This document shows, piece by piece, positions 33,481 through 42,287 of a stretch of DNA of 64,000 nt. This DNA comes from Halobacterium wangiae (lineage in GTDB: Archaea; Halobacteriota; Halobacteria; Halobacteriales; Halobacteriaceae), in assembly GCF_021249345.1 (NCBI RefSeq), contig NZ_CP089588.1:2604001-2668000 (forward strand). Reading direction: 5' to 3'. A program made the position numbers and the translations under genes. How positions within the stretch are numbered: the stretch's first letter is position 1; each line of letters opens with the position of its first letter. The notes below the pieces were generated by a model. That model worked only from the letters and a program-made list of their open reading frames with translations. It had not been told where the DNA came from and ran no database searches.

Positions 33481-33966
33481 GTGCACCGGAGTGGTCACTA
33501 CGGCGTCGCGCTGCTCTCCTACGCCCCCGTGCTGTACGTGCTCGCCGCCCAGGGTCACGTCGTGGCCGGCGTGACGGGCGGTGCGCTCGTCCTCGCGTTG
33601 ACCCTGCTCCCGGACGTCGACCTCTCGATTCCGCTGATGGCCCACCGTGGCGTGACCCACACAGTCGCGTTCGCCGCGTTCGTCGGGGCGGCCGTGTGGG
33701 CCGCCGTCTGGTTCGCACCCGTGGCGGTGGCCTCGCGGGAACTGGTGGCGGCCGGTGCGGGCGGCCTGGCGGCGTTCGCCGTCCTCGCGCACCTGCTCGC
33801 CGACGCGCTCACGCCGCGGGGCGTCCCGCTGCTCTGGCCACTGACAGGCCGGCGGTTCTCCCTGGACGCGGGACCCTCCGACAGCGTGCTCTGGAACGCT
33901 GGACTGCTCGCCGTCGGAGCGTTCGCTACCGTCGCCGCGGTGGCGACGGCCGCTGGTGTCTACTAG
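33481..33966 (+). CDS. membrane-bound metal-dependent hydrolase-like protein (DUF457/YdjM)
   Basis: The 161-residue product starts at a GTG and has about four membrane helices. The family signature is a histidine-rich HRGVTHTVAF after the second helix and HLLADALTPRG before the third loop, which together could hold a metal. DUF457/COG1988 proteins are called putative hydrolases from this motif, but no reaction has been shown that I know of. The start was chosen because MHRSGHYGVALL matches the family's opening. The extra upstream frame from 33412 has no similarity. Confidence 0.75.
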   Translation: MHRSGHYGVALLSYAPVLYVLAAQGHVVAGVTGGALVLALTLLPDVDLSIPLMAHRGVTHTVAFAAFVGAAVWAAVWFAPVAVASRELVAAGAGGLAAFAVLAHLLADALTPRGVPLLWPLTGRRFSLDAGPSDSVLWNAGLLAVGAFATVAAVATAAGVY

Positions 33967-33992
33967 CCAACAGAAACTCGTTTGTGGGAACG

Positions 33993-33999
33993 CTTATCG
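33993..33999 (+). promoter_or_regulatory. TATA box of the zinc-ribbon winged-helix gene
   Basis: The run cttatcg is centred 27 bases before the ATG at 34023 and supports that start. Confidence 0.55.
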
Positions 34000-34022
34000 G
34001 ACAGTTCACCGTAGCTCCGCGT

Positions 34023-34967
34023 ATGAGCGGCTCCGACACACCCATCGACGCCGCCGGCCTCGACGGCGCGACTGGCTGCCTCGAGGACGGCCTGCCCCCC
34101 GCCGAAGCCTTCGCCCTGCTCGGCAACGAGACGCGCATCCAGATCCTCCAGGAGCTGTGGCTCGCCCCCGACCAGCCGGTGGCGTTCTCCGACCTCCGGA
34201 AGCGCGTCGGGATGCGGGACAGCGCCCAGTTCAACTACCACCTCTCGAAGCTCACCGACCACTTCGTCCGCCAGGTCGAGGGCGGCTACGAGTTCCAGTA
34301 CGCCGGCGAGAAGGTGGTCCGGGCTATCCTCGCGGGCACGTTCACCGACCGCGTCTCACTGGAGTTCCCCGTCACGGGCGAGTGCTTCGACTGCGGCGGC
34401 AGCCTCGAGGGTCGCTACGCCGACGAGCGCCTCGCCGTCGGCTGCACCGACTGCGACGCGACGTACGGCCGCTACGGCTTCCCGCCGGGCGGCCTCCGGA
34501 ACCGGACGACCACCGAACTCGAGGCCGCCTTCGACCAGCGCGTGCGCCACCTCCACTGCCTCGCGGCGGACGGCGTCTGCCCGGAGTGCGGCGGCCGGAT
34601 GGACACCTCGGTGGTCCCCGACGCCGAGGGGAAACTCGGCGGCGACGTACGCGTCGACCACACCTGCGCGCAGTGCCAGCACACCATCTCCTCGCCCGTC
34701 GGCCTCTCGCTGCTGGACGAATCGAAGGTGGTCGCCTACCACGCCGACCACGGCGTCGAGTTGAACACCCGCAAGCACTGGACGCTCCGCTGGTGTGTCA
34801 CCGACGAGTCGACGACGTTCGAGGACGACCCCGTACGCGTGTCGGTGACGATTCCCCTCGACGACGAGGAGCTGACGGTCACGCTCGACGGCGACCTGCA
34901 GGTCCTCGACACCGAACGCCGCTGCCGGACCACCGGCGAGGACGGCGCGCGGACCACCGCCAACTGA
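34023..34967 (+). CDS. ArsR-like winged-helix protein with two zinc-ribbon units
   Basis: The 314-residue protein starts with an ArsR-type winged helix (about 22-105): EAFALLGNETRIQILQEL, FSDLRKRVGMRDSAQFNYHL, SKLTDHF. Then come two CxxC pairs that can form zinc ribbons: CFDCGG with CTDC (about 119-146), and CPECGG with CAQC (about 187-219). The C-terminal 90 residues are strand-rich with alternating acidic residues. This order is found in haloarchaeal ArsR-like proteins annotated DUF7351 or similar; I am not sure of the number. It stands alone, so its targets are unknown. Confidence 0.72.
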   Translation: MSGSDTPIDAAGLDGATGCLEDGLPPAEAFALLGNETRIQILQELWLAPDQPVAFSDLRKRVGMRDSAQFNYHLSKLTDHFVRQVEGGYEFQYAGEKVVRAILAGTFTDRVSLEFPVTGECFDCGGSLEGRYADERLAVGCTDCDATYGRYGFPPGGLRNRTTTELEAAFDQRVRHLHCLAADGVCPECGGRMDTSVVPDAEGKLGGDVRVDHTCAQCQHTISSPVGLSLLDESKVVAYHADHGVELNTRKHWTLRWCVTDESTTFEDDPVRVSVTIPLDDEELTVTLDGDLQVLDTERRCRTTGEDGARTTAN

Positions 34968-35020
34968 CGACCTCACAGCCCCCAGACAGAACTGGATTTC
35001 AGTTTCTCGCCGGACAGAAG

Positions 35021-35072
35021 TATAATTCTGCGGACACTTATGCTGGTGGTGACCCTCCGTACAGACGAGGAG
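35021..35072 (+). promoter_or_regulatory. TATA box and ribosome-binding site of a small membrane protein gene
   Basis: The TATA element tataatt at 35021-35027 predicts a start of RNA near 35050. A GAGGAG Shine-Dalgarno at 35067-35072 then lies six bases before the ATG at 35079. This rules out the ATG at 35040, which would precede the RNA start. Confidence 0.55.
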
Positions 35073-35078
35073 AGACAG

Positions 35079-35327
35079 ATGACAACCACCACCCACTCCC
35101 CCGGACACCACCCGGTATCGCCCGCGCTCCGCGTCCTGCGCGTGCTGCTCGTCGCCCTCGTCGCTGTCGCCGGGTTGGCCGCTACGCTCGCTGCGCTCGC
35201 TGTCGTCGCCACCCACCCGCTCGCGCTGGTCCTGTTCGGCCTCCCTGTCGTCGTGACGGTCGGTTTCGGCGTGCTGTTCGGCGTCGGCCGCCTCGGCGCG
35301 GCGGTCGCCGAACGGGTCTCCACGTAG
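35079..35327 (+). CDS. small two-helix membrane protein
   Basis: The 82-residue product has a polar, histidine-containing N-terminus (about 1-17). Two hydrophobic helices follow (about 22-45 and 48-70), joined by a very short turn, and the C-terminal tail is slightly charged. It is one of few genes in the window with a clear Shine-Dalgarno sequence and a leader. I do not recognise a family. The helical hairpin could insert in the membrane on its own or serve as a subunit, but no partner gene is adjacent. Confidence 0.6.
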   Translation: MTTTTHSPGHHPVSPALRVLRVLLVALVAVAGLAATLAALAVVATHPLALVLFGLPVVVTVGFGVLFGVGRLGAAVAERVST

Positions 35328-35383
35328 TTGCCAATACGGGTGCTTTCTCTAGAGTGCCCCGTAGCTACGCCGCTGTAGACAGT

Positions 35384-36163
35384 TCAGAGATCGACCGGCT
35401 CGGCGTCTTCGAGATACTGCTCGAACAGGGACTCTGCCCACTCACGCAGCGGCGTTGACCCGGATGCCACGACTGCACGGACGACACCCTGGTCATCTCG
35501 GAGTATCAGATGGACCTCCCCGTCTACGACCTCGACCGAGCAGGGGACCGCTCCGTCGTACACCGAGATCGTCACTGTGTCGGCATCGAGAATCGATTCC
35601 AGCTGGTCACGCCACTCGGGTTCCTCGTACAGCGACCGGATTGCATCGTCGGTATAGACGCCCTCGTACCGTTGCCCGCGCTCCTGAACGGCAGCCACGT
35701 TCGCATCGAGGCAGTTCCTGTTGTATGCGTACGAGAGCACTCGAACGTCCCGACCAGTCTGTAATTCGTTCTCGACGCGGTCCATCGGCGCGTTCGGCTC
35801 CGTCTGTGTCGGCGTGACCACCTCGGCGTCAGCGAGCCACCTCACGTCGAACCCGTCGACAGTTGTGGGCAACAACGGCGCGACCTCCCGCAAGTCCTCG
35901 CCGACACGGACTGCCTCCTGGAGGCCACTAACAGCGTTCGAAATCCACGTACCGAATGCCGTTGCCTCGTAGAGCGCGTCCTCCTTCGACACCCACCCTC
36001 GGTCCCGGAAGTCCTCTAACACCCGGCTGAGCGTCGCCTGTGACGCACCAGTTTCGGCCTCCAGTTCGCGGCGCGTGAGTGCGTCGCTCGTGAGCACGTC
36101 GAGTACGCGAACCCGATTCTCTGACCGGGACAGATACGCAATCTCGTCCAGCGACCGTTCCAT
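35384..36163 (-). CDS. winged-helix regulator with C-terminal effector domain
   Basis: The 259-residue protein begins with an ArsR/TrmB-like helix-turn-helix (about 5-70): EIAYLSRSENRVRVLDVL, TRRELEAETGASQATLSRVL. Residues 80-250 form an alpha-beta effector domain with CLDANVAAV and an ending ASGSTPLREWAESLFEQYL; this is a frequent haloarchaeal layout. The start has a TATA element 27 bases upstream. The gene is divergent from the first EamA permease, with 159 bases between, so I infer that it controls that permease and itself. The effector is unknown. Confidence 0.75.
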   Translation of the reverse strand: MERSLDEIAYLSRSENRVRVLDVLTSDALTRRELEAETGASQATLSRVLEDFRDRGWVSKEDALYEATAFGTWISNAVSGLQEAVRVGEDLREVAPLLPTTVDGFDVRWLADAEVVTPTQTEPNAPMDRVENELQTGRDVRVLSYAYNRNCLDANVAAVQERGQRYEGVYTDDAIRSLYEEPEWRDQLESILDADTVTISVYDGAVPCSVEVVDGEVHLILRDDQGVVRAVVASGSTPLREWAESLFEQYLEDAEPVDL

Positions 36164-36186
36164 AGCAGTTCAAGACTGCGCGTCGT

Positions 36187-36193
36187 GATAAAC
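36187..36193 (-). promoter_or_regulatory. TATA box of the winged-helix regulator gene
   Basis: On the minus strand this reads GTTTATC, centred 27 bases before the ATG at 36163. Confidence 0.6.
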
Positions 36194-36322
36194 GGCGGTA
36201 TCACCGAGAGTTCGACCCGTGAAACGTTTTCACCACGCTGCAAGAGTTTCGAGAATCACCTACGTTCGAGCGGGCCAGACCAGTGGTATGTTACAGACCG
36301 GACTCCGAGTGGTGTCTAATCG

Positions 36323-37273
36323 ATGAGTGCCACGATTCTCGACCACCGACTCCGGAATGCTGTCCTGTTCGTGACCTTGGCAAGTCTGTGGGGTGGCACG
36401 TACCCCGCGGTGAAGGTCGGCCTCGAAGCGTTCCCGCCCATCCTCCTCGCCGCGTTCCGCCTCGACCTCGCCGCAGTGCTGTTACTGCTGTACGCTGCTC
36501 GTTCGTACGACTACTGGCGGCCACGGGACGGTCGTGACTGGCTCGCCGTACTCGCGGGCGGTGCGCTCACACTCGCCGGATACAGCGTACTGTTGAACGT
36601 CGGCCAGCAGACCGTCCCGAGTGCGATTGCCGCGATTCTCGCCGGCCTGATTCCACTCCTCACGATCGGATTCGCCAAGGTCTTGCTGCCCGAGGAGGCC
36701 TTCGGCGTCGTCGAGTTGGTCGGCGTCGGCCTCGGTTTCGTCGGGCTGGCCGTGATCACGCGACCCGACCCGTCGAATCTGCTGGCGGCGGACACGCTCG
36801 GCCAGGTGATCCTGGTGTTGGCTGCCGCCTCCTTCGCGCTCGGGGGCGTCCTAACACAGTGGGCGGACGCAGCGATGCCGTTCGCGCCGCGGACCGCGTG
36901 GGCGATGCTGGTTGGCGGGGTCGTCGCACACGGTGCCAGTTACTGGAGTGCGAGTGAATCACTCCAGCTAGTTCGGGTGTCTACACAGGGACTCCTCGCA
37001 CTCCTGTACCTCGGCGTGTTCGTGAGCGCACTCGGGTACCTGATTTACTTCGACCTGTTGCCCCGCCTCGGGTCCGTCGAACTCAACCTCGTCACGTACG
37101 GGGCAGCGATGACCGGGACGGTGTTCAGTTGGGCGCTGTTCGCCGAACAGATCACCGGAGTGACCCTCGCCGGGTTCTTCCTGATCGTCTCCGGATTCGT
37201 CCTGCTGAAGCGCGAAGCGTTCTACGAGGAGTACGACGGAGTAGTCCGAAGGATCCGGACGGAGTCACCCTGA
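36323..37273 (+). CDS. EamA-family (DMT) permease
   Basis: The 316-residue protein has ten helices in two EamA repeats (about 14-145 and 158-295). The first repeat opens with LASLWGGTYPAVKVGLEAFPP, and the second ends with GVTLAGFFLIVSGFVLLKRE, both characteristic. Such permeases export or import amino acids, nucleosides or other metabolites. A short charged tail (YEEYDGVVRRIRTESP) follows the last helix. The divergent regulator upstream is its probable controller. The codon choice here is slightly less GC-extreme than in neighbouring genes, a weak sign of a different history. Confidence 0.87.
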   Translation: MSATILDHRLRNAVLFVTLASLWGGTYPAVKVGLEAFPPILLAAFRLDLAAVLLLLYAARSYDYWRPRDGRDWLAVLAGGALTLAGYSVLLNVGQQTVPSAIAAILAGLIPLLTIGFAKVLLPEEAFGVVELVGVGLGFVGLAVITRPDPSNLLAADTLGQVILVLAAASFALGGVLTQWADAAMPFAPRTAWAMLVGGVVAHGASYWSASESLQLVRVSTQGLLALLYLGVFVSALGYLIYFDLLPRLGSVELNLVTYGAAMTGTVFSWALFAEQITGVTLAGFFLIVSGFVLLKREAFYEEYDGVVRRIRTESP

Positions 37274-37368
37274 CGTGGCTGACTCGACGGTAGAACGCCG
37301 TGGTGGCGGAACACGCGTCGCGGTTCCCGGCCTGGTGTCGAAAACAGAGACGGTGCTAGCAGCTACCG

Positions 37369-38565
37369 CTAAACGAGCGTCTCGACGCGTTCGGCGAGGT
37401 GTTCGCCGAACGGTAGCGAACACGTCAGCCCCGGCGACACCGCGTTCAGGACGTGCACCGCGCGCTCTTCTTCGACGAACAGCGGCTGTTTGACCAGGTC
37501 GCCGTCCCGCGAGACGACCTGCGCCCGGACGCCCGCGTAACTCGGCACGAGGTCGTCGTCCCGGAGCGCCGGCAGCAGTTTCCGCGCGGCGGCCGCGAAC
37601 CGCGGCTTCGAGAACGACTTGCCGAGTTCCACCGCGGCGACGCGGACCATCTTCGGTGACGCGAACAGTCGCCAGAACCCCTCGTAGCCGAGGGCGTCGC
37701 GGAGGTCCCCGAGGTTCACGTCCGTGTTCTCGTATGCCTCGCGTCCGAACGCCAGCACCGCGTTCGGCCCGACGATGACCGACCCGTCGGCGCGACGCGT
37801 GAAGTGGACGCCGAGGAACGGCAACTCCGGGTCCGGGGTCGGGTAGATCATCGAGTTCACCAGCCCGCGGCGGTCGGGCGTCACCTCGTAGTACTCCCCG
37901 CGGAACGGCACCACCCGGTAGTCCTCGCCGACGCCGACGGAGTGTGCGATGCGGTCCGCCTGCAGGCCCGCCGCGTTGACGACGACACCGGCGTCCAGCG
38001 GGCCGGAGTCCGTCGCCACCCGGTAACCACCCGCAGTACGTTCGAGGCCCGTCACGCGTGTGTCGAGGTGGACAGTGACGCCCGCCTCGCGGGCCTCCCG
38101 GGCGAGGGCGTAGACGTACTGCTGGGCGTCGACGGACGCGGCGGCGGGGCAGTGTAGTGCCGCCCGGCCCGCGGCTTCGGGTTCGAGTTCCCGGAGGCGC
38201 TCGCGGCCGACGACGGTCGCCTCCACGCCATTCGCGTCGGCCTGCGCGGCGAGTTCGTCGAGGCGCCGCTCCTCCGTCCGGGTTCGGGCCGCGACCACCA
38301 CGCCGACCTCTTCGCAGGGGACGTCGTGTTCCGCGCAGAACGCCTTCATCCGGCGCGTGCCCTCGACGGCGAACTCGGCCTTCTGGGTGCCCGGTTCGTA
38401 GTTGAACCCCGGGTGGAGGACGCCCGAGTTCCGCCCGCTCTGATGGACGGCGAGGTGGTGTTCCTTCTCCACCACTCCGACGTCGAGGTCCGTCCGCGTC
38501 GCGAGGTGGTAGGCCGTAGAGATGCCGACACAGCCACCGCCGACGACGACCACGTCGTGTTCCAT
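37369..38565 (-). CDS. FAD-dependent L-2-hydroxyglutarate oxidase-like protein
   Basis: The 398-residue enzyme matches the LhgO group of the DAO family: GGGCVGISTAYHLA (9-22), HQSGRNSGVLHPGFNYEPG, a middle FRGEYYEV and FLGVHFTRRADG, and YAGVRAQVVSRDG near the end. It should oxidise L-2-hydroxyglutarate to 2-oxoglutarate and pass electrons to the respiratory chain or oxygen. I chose the ATG at 38565, right before the first beta strand. It is convergent with the EamA gene and divergent from the DUF6663-like gene. Another 2-hydroxyacid remains possible as substrate. Confidence 0.85.
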   Translation of the reverse strand: MEHDVVVVGGGCVGISTAYHLATRTDLDVGVVEKEHHLAVHQSGRNSGVLHPGFNYEPGTQKAEFAVEGTRRMKAFCAEHDVPCEEVGVVVAARTRTEERRLDELAAQADANGVEATVVGRERLRELEPEAAGRAALHCPAAASVDAQQYVYALAREAREAGVTVHLDTRVTGLERTAGGYRVATDSGPLDAGVVVNAAGLQADRIAHSVGVGEDYRVVPFRGEYYEVTPDRRGLVNSMIYPTPDPELPFLGVHFTRRADGSVIVGPNAVLAFGREAYENTDVNLGDLRDALGYEGFWRLFASPKMVRVAAVELGKSFSKPRFAAAARKLLPALRDDDLVPSYAGVRAQVVSRDGDLVKQPLFVEEERAVHVLNAVSPGLTCSLPFGEHLAERVETLV

Positions 38566-38768
38566 GCACCCGGGTTGTGGGCCGGGGGTGAAGTCGTTTC
38601 GGACCACCTAGTGGTTCGCCCGGGTCGTACTCTCGGTAACAGGTGCCGACGGGGACTCACTTATGCCGGCACCCCACCAACCACGAGTGCCGTCGCTCAG
38701 AGGCACGGCCACGCGAAACGCCAGTCGAGACGGATGCCCTTTTCCCCGCTCGCTGGCAACGTCGACCC

Positions 38769-39377
38769 ATGGAGACCACGACGGAGAGCAGGTTCAGAGT
38801 TCTCGGGCCCGCGCCCGACTACCCCGACGACCTGCTGTTGCTCGACCGGGCCGACCACGAGCCCGTGCGTGTCGTCGTCGATGCCGGCGGGGACCTCGCC
38901 GAGACGGTCGAGGCGCTCCGTCCGGGCTACCTCGTCGCCGCGACGCTGGCGTGGGACGACGGCGACGCCCGTTTCGTCGACTGCGACATCGAGGAGCGGA
39001 CGCTGTTCACGTTCAAGAACGGCGTCAGTGGGCTCTTCGAGGCCGCCCTCGAAACGATGGAGGAGGCCCACCAGGAGGGGGTGGGCGTCACCGGCCGTCC
39101 CACGTTCAGCACGGACGGCGAGCCGAACGGTGCGGTGTACGCGTTCGCCGAGCAGCCCGGCGAGCGGGACGTCTTCGAGGAGATCCGGACCGGCGCGCTC
39201 CCGCTGGAACCGCTGCTCGACCGCCTCGACGAGGCCGAGGACTGCGACCACGAGGTGTTCGTCTTCCACCCGCTCGAACACGACTTCGTCGTCGTCTACC
39301 TCGTCCTCCAGAAGCACTCCGTGCTCGCGGATACCGTCCGAGACACCTACGACTGTCCCCGACCGTCGGAAGTCTGA
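38769..39377 (+). CDS. haloarchaeal protein of unknown function, DUF6663-like
   Basis: The 202-residue protein has alternating strands and helices with several conserved-looking points: DDLLLLDRADHEPV, RPGYLVAATLAWDDGDARF, RTLFTFKNGVSGLFEAA and FSTDGEPNGAVYAFAEQPG. I link it to the DUF6663 family of haloarchaeal proteins, which has no known role. There are no membrane helices and no catalytic motif. I chose the ATG at 38769. It is followed after three bases by the end of the convergent ketopantoate reductase gene. Confidence 0.62.
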   Translation: METTTESRFRVLGPAPDYPDDLLLLDRADHEPVRVVVDAGGDLAETVEALRPGYLVAATLAWDDGDARFVDCDIEERTLFTFKNGVSGLFEAALETMEEAHQEGVGVTGRPTFSTDGEPNGAVYAFAEQPGERDVFEEIRTGALPLEPLLDRLDEAEDCDHEVFVFHPLEHDFVVVYLVLQKHSVLADTVRDTYDCPRPSEV

Positions 39378-39380
39378 GTC

Positions 39381-40304
39381 CTAGTTCTCTACGGGTTCAC
39401 GCGCTGCTGCCAGTCGAACGAGGTCCGCGAGCGTCTCGTTCACCGGTGCGTCCAGGCCGTGCACGTCCGCTCGCCGCACGAGTTCGCCGTTGAGCGACTC
39501 GATCTCCGTCTGCGTCCCGCGCTCGACGTCCTGGCGCATCGACGAGCGGTTCGTCGCCGTCCGCCTGGCCACCTGGCGAGCCGTCTCGACGGCGTCGTCG
39601 GGGACGTCGACGCCCTCGGCCCGCGCGACCGCCACTCCCTCTTCGACCGCGCGCCGGAGCAGGCGTTCGCCCGACGCCCGCTCGACGAGCGCGCCGTTGG
39701 GCACTCGCGCCAGCGCCGTCGCGGCGTTGATGCCGGCGTTGACGAGCACCTTCGACCACACCGCTCGCTCGGGGTCGCCGGCGACGGTGGTCTCGACCCC
39801 CGCGTCGGTGAGCAGTGCCGCGATAGCGTCGACGTGGTCGTCGTTCGGCGCGAAGTAGCGCCCGACGGTCGTCTCACCGCCGCCGGCGTGCCGCACCTTC
39901 CCAGGGGCTTCGAGGGTGGCACCCTGGGCAGTCGTCCCCGCGACGACGTGCTCCCGGGGGACGTACTCCGCGATGGTCTCGACGTTCCCCAGGCCGTTCT
40001 GGAGCGTCAGCACGTCCGCGCCGTCGAGGTGGGCTGCGACGGTGCGCATCGCCTCGTCGGTGTCGTAGCTCTTCACGCAGACGACCAGTAGGTCCGCGCC
40101 GCTCGCCACAGCGGGGTCGGTCGCCGTGTCGACGCGGACCGTCTCCGTGCGTCCGTCGGGGTGCGAGAGACGGAGGCCGTCGGCTGCCACCCGGTCGAGG
40201 TGGTCGCCGTCGCGGCCCAGCAGCGTCACGTCGGCGCCGGCGGTCGCGAGCAGGCCCCCGAACAGCGACCCGATCGACCCCGCGCCCAGCAGTACGACGC
40301 GCAT
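39381..40304 (-). CDS. panE: 2-dehydropantoate 2-reductase (ketopantoate reductase)
   Basis: The 307-residue protein starts with a Rossmann motif GAGSIG (7-12) and has the PanE/ApbA landmarks: VCVKSYDT, LTLQNGLGNVE, and the catalytic lysine region VWSKVLVNAGINA near residue 175. The C-terminal helical domain closes with SMRQDVERGTQTEIE, a segment that contacts the substrate. The enzyme makes pantoate with NAD(P)H, a precursor of coenzyme A. It stands alone between convergent and divergent genes. A related reductase for another 2-keto acid is the alternative. Confidence 0.9.
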   Translation of the reverse strand: MRVVLLGAGSIGSLFGGLLATAGADVTLLGRDGDHLDRVAADGLRLSHPDGRTETVRVDTATDPAVASGADLLVVCVKSYDTDEAMRTVAAHLDGADVLTLQNGLGNVETIAEYVPREHVVAGTTAQGATLEAPGKVRHAGGGETTVGRYFAPNDDHVDAIAALLTDAGVETTVAGDPERAVWSKVLVNAGINAATALARVPNGALVERASGERLLRRAVEEGVAVARAEGVDVPDDAVETARQVARRTATNRSSMRQDVERGTQTEIESLNGELVRRADVHGLDAPVNETLADLVRLAAAREPVEN

Positions 40305-40383
40305 GGCCGGTCGTTGGACGGGTGCCGGTAAAGCGTGCGGGGTTCGCCGGTAGCTTCAGGGCCGGGACCACTCATGGGGACGC

Positions 40384-41262
40384 ATGGGACTCCGGGACGC
40401 GGCCCCGCCGCTGGCCGCCGCCGCGCTCTGGGGCGGGATGTACGTCGTGAGCAAGTGGGGGTTCGGCTCCGTCCCGGCCGTCACGCTCGCGTTCCTCCGG
40501 GTGCTGGTCGGCGGCGTCGCGCTGTACGTCGCCGTTCGCGCGCTCGACGCCACGCCCTCGCTGTCTACGAAGGACCGCCGCGGGATGCTCCGACTGGGCC
40601 TCTGGGTGGCGCTCACGCTCGCCACCCAGTTCGTCGGCACCGACCGCACGACGGCGAGCCAGGGCGCGCTGCTCACGGTGTTGACGCCCGTCTTCACGCT
40701 CCTGCTCGGCGTGGCGATGCTCGACGAGGTGCTGACGCCGCGTTCTGCCTCGGGGATGACCGCCGCGGGCGTCGGCACACTGCTCGTGCTCGCCGGGCAG
40801 TACGGCCTCGCGCTGGGCGGCGGCGACCTCGTCGGCATTCTGGCGCTGCTCGTTGCGAGCGCGGCGTGGGCGGCGTACACCGTCGACGGTGCGCGACTCG
40901 TCCGGAAGCACGGCGCGCTCGTCGCGGCCACGTACAGTTCGCTCGCGGCGGTGCCGATGCTGGCGGTGCCCGCGGCCGCCGAACTCGCCGTGACCGACGT
41001 GACGCTCACGTTCACGCCCGGCGTTATCGGGGCCGTCGCGTACCTCGGACTCGGCAGCACGGCCGCCGCGTGGTTCCTCTGGTACCGCGGCGTCGAGCGA
41101 ACCACCGCCACCGTCGTCGCGGCGTGCTTCTTCGCACAGCCACTGGTCGGTGCCGCGCTCGGCGCGCTCCTGCTCGGGGAGGTGCTCGGCCCCGGATTCG
41201 CGGTCGGGGGCGTACTGATGGGCGTCGGCGTCGCGCTGGTCAGCACGGCGCGAGCGCGGTAA
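40384..41262 (+). CDS. EamA-family (DMT) permease
   Basis: The 292-residue protein has two EamA repeats with ten helices. The first opens with AAAALWGGMYVVSKWGFGSVP, here broken by its next conserved turn. The second ends with PLVGAALGALLLGEVLGPGF. The charged loop RALDATPSLSTKDRR joins helices two and three. It shares only family-level likeness with the permease at 36.3 kb, so the two are not recent copies. The gene is divergent from panE, with 79 bases between, and a link to pantoate export is only a guess. The next gene begins 34 bases downstream. Confidence 0.86.
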   Translation: MGLRDAAPPLAAAALWGGMYVVSKWGFGSVPAVTLAFLRVLVGGVALYVAVRALDATPSLSTKDRRGMLRLGLWVALTLATQFVGTDRTTASQGALLTVLTPVFTLLLGVAMLDEVLTPRSASGMTAAGVGTLLVLAGQYGLALGGGDLVGILALLVASAAWAAYTVDGARLVRKHGALVAATYSSLAAVPMLAVPAAAELAVTDVTLTFTPGVIGAVAYLGLGSTAAAWFLWYRGVERTTATVVAACFFAQPLVGAALGALLLGEVLGPGFAVGGVLMGVGVALVSTARAR

Positions 41263-41296
41263 CCCTTTTGTGCCCCGCCCGCCACGGAGCGAACAG

Positions 41297-42232
41297 ATGA
41301 ACTCGCGGGACCGACGCGGCCAGTTGCTGCTCGTCGCGGGACTCGGTCTCGCCGTGGCGTTCGTCGCCCTTGCACTCGTGCTCAACGCGGTGGTGTTCAC
41401 GGAGAACCTCGCTACCCGGAACCACGGCCGCGCGGACGACGCCGTCGGCTTCGAAAACGCCGTCGAGCGTGGCGTCGGCGGCGTCCTCTCGGAAGTGAAC
41501 CGACTCGACAACGCGGACTACGCGTCGCTGAACGGCTCGCTGGCGGCGGGCGTCGAGACGTGGGACGGGAACGCCTCGCGGCTGGCGGCCGGTGGCGGGG
41601 CGGTGACCGAGACGTCGCTCGCCGACGTGAACAACGGCACCCGAGTCTTCCAGTTCGAGGAGCGGAACTTCTCCGACGCGAACGGCGACGCCGACTGGAC
41701 CGTAGCGACCGACGTGGCCGACGCGCGACGGTTCCACGTCGAGGCGAACCCGACCAGCGACGCCACGCCGTTGACGCTGACCGCGACGGACGGCACCGCG
41801 TCCTGGAGCGTCGAGACGGTCGGCAACGGGAGCGGTGGGACGGACGTAGCGGTGCGCGAGAATGGGAGCGTCGTCTGGAGCGAGGCCGACCTCGGCGCGA
41901 ACGTCACCATCGACGTGACGGAGGGGACCGTCGACGGCAGACCGGTCTCGAACTGGACGTTCGCGGAGAACGTCACGGCACCCTACCGGCTGGAGGTAGC
42001 CAACGGCGGGGACGCCACCGGTCGCTACCAGGTGGTCCTCGATAACCAGACTGCGCTCCCCGCGACATCCTACGCTGACGCCGACTCGGGCGACGCCCCG
42101 ACGTTCACACCCGCCATCTACAGCGCCGACGTGGACGTCACGTTCCGCCGTGCGACGCTCACCTACGAGACGACGGTGGTGCTCGCACCCGAGTCGGCGC
42201 CGGCCGAGGAGACGGACGCCGTCGCTGCCTGA
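41297..42232 (+). CDS. pilin-like exported protein, DUF7261-like
   Basis: The 311-residue product begins with RDRRGQLLLVAGLGLAVAFV: a basic stretch and GQ followed by one hydrophobic helix, the form of archaeal type IV pilin signals handled by PibD. The rest is a soluble domain rich in strands and in N-x-S/T sites, with one cluster at ENGSVVWSEADLGANVTID. It fits haloarchaeal DUF7261 proteins, which are often near pilus or secretion genes. None are close here. I chose the ATG at 41297. The role is unknown; it is probably outside the cell and membrane-anchored. Confidence 0.65.
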   Translation: MNSRDRRGQLLLVAGLGLAVAFVALALVLNAVVFTENLATRNHGRADDAVGFENAVERGVGGVLSEVNRLDNADYASLNGSLAAGVETWDGNASRLAAGGGAVTETSLADVNNGTRVFQFEERNFSDANGDADWTVATDVADARRFHVEANPTSDATPLTLTATDGTASWSVETVGNGSGGTDVAVRENGSVVWSEADLGANVTIDVTEGTVDGRPVSNWTFAENVTAPYRLEVANGGDATGRYQVVLDNQTALPATSYADADSGDAPTFTPAIYSADVDVTFRRATLTYETTVVLAPESAPAEETDAVAA

Positions 42233-42287
42233 GGCGGACTCGCTGCACACCGGGGGTGTTTTTGCACGACCGCCCGGAACTCCGGGT

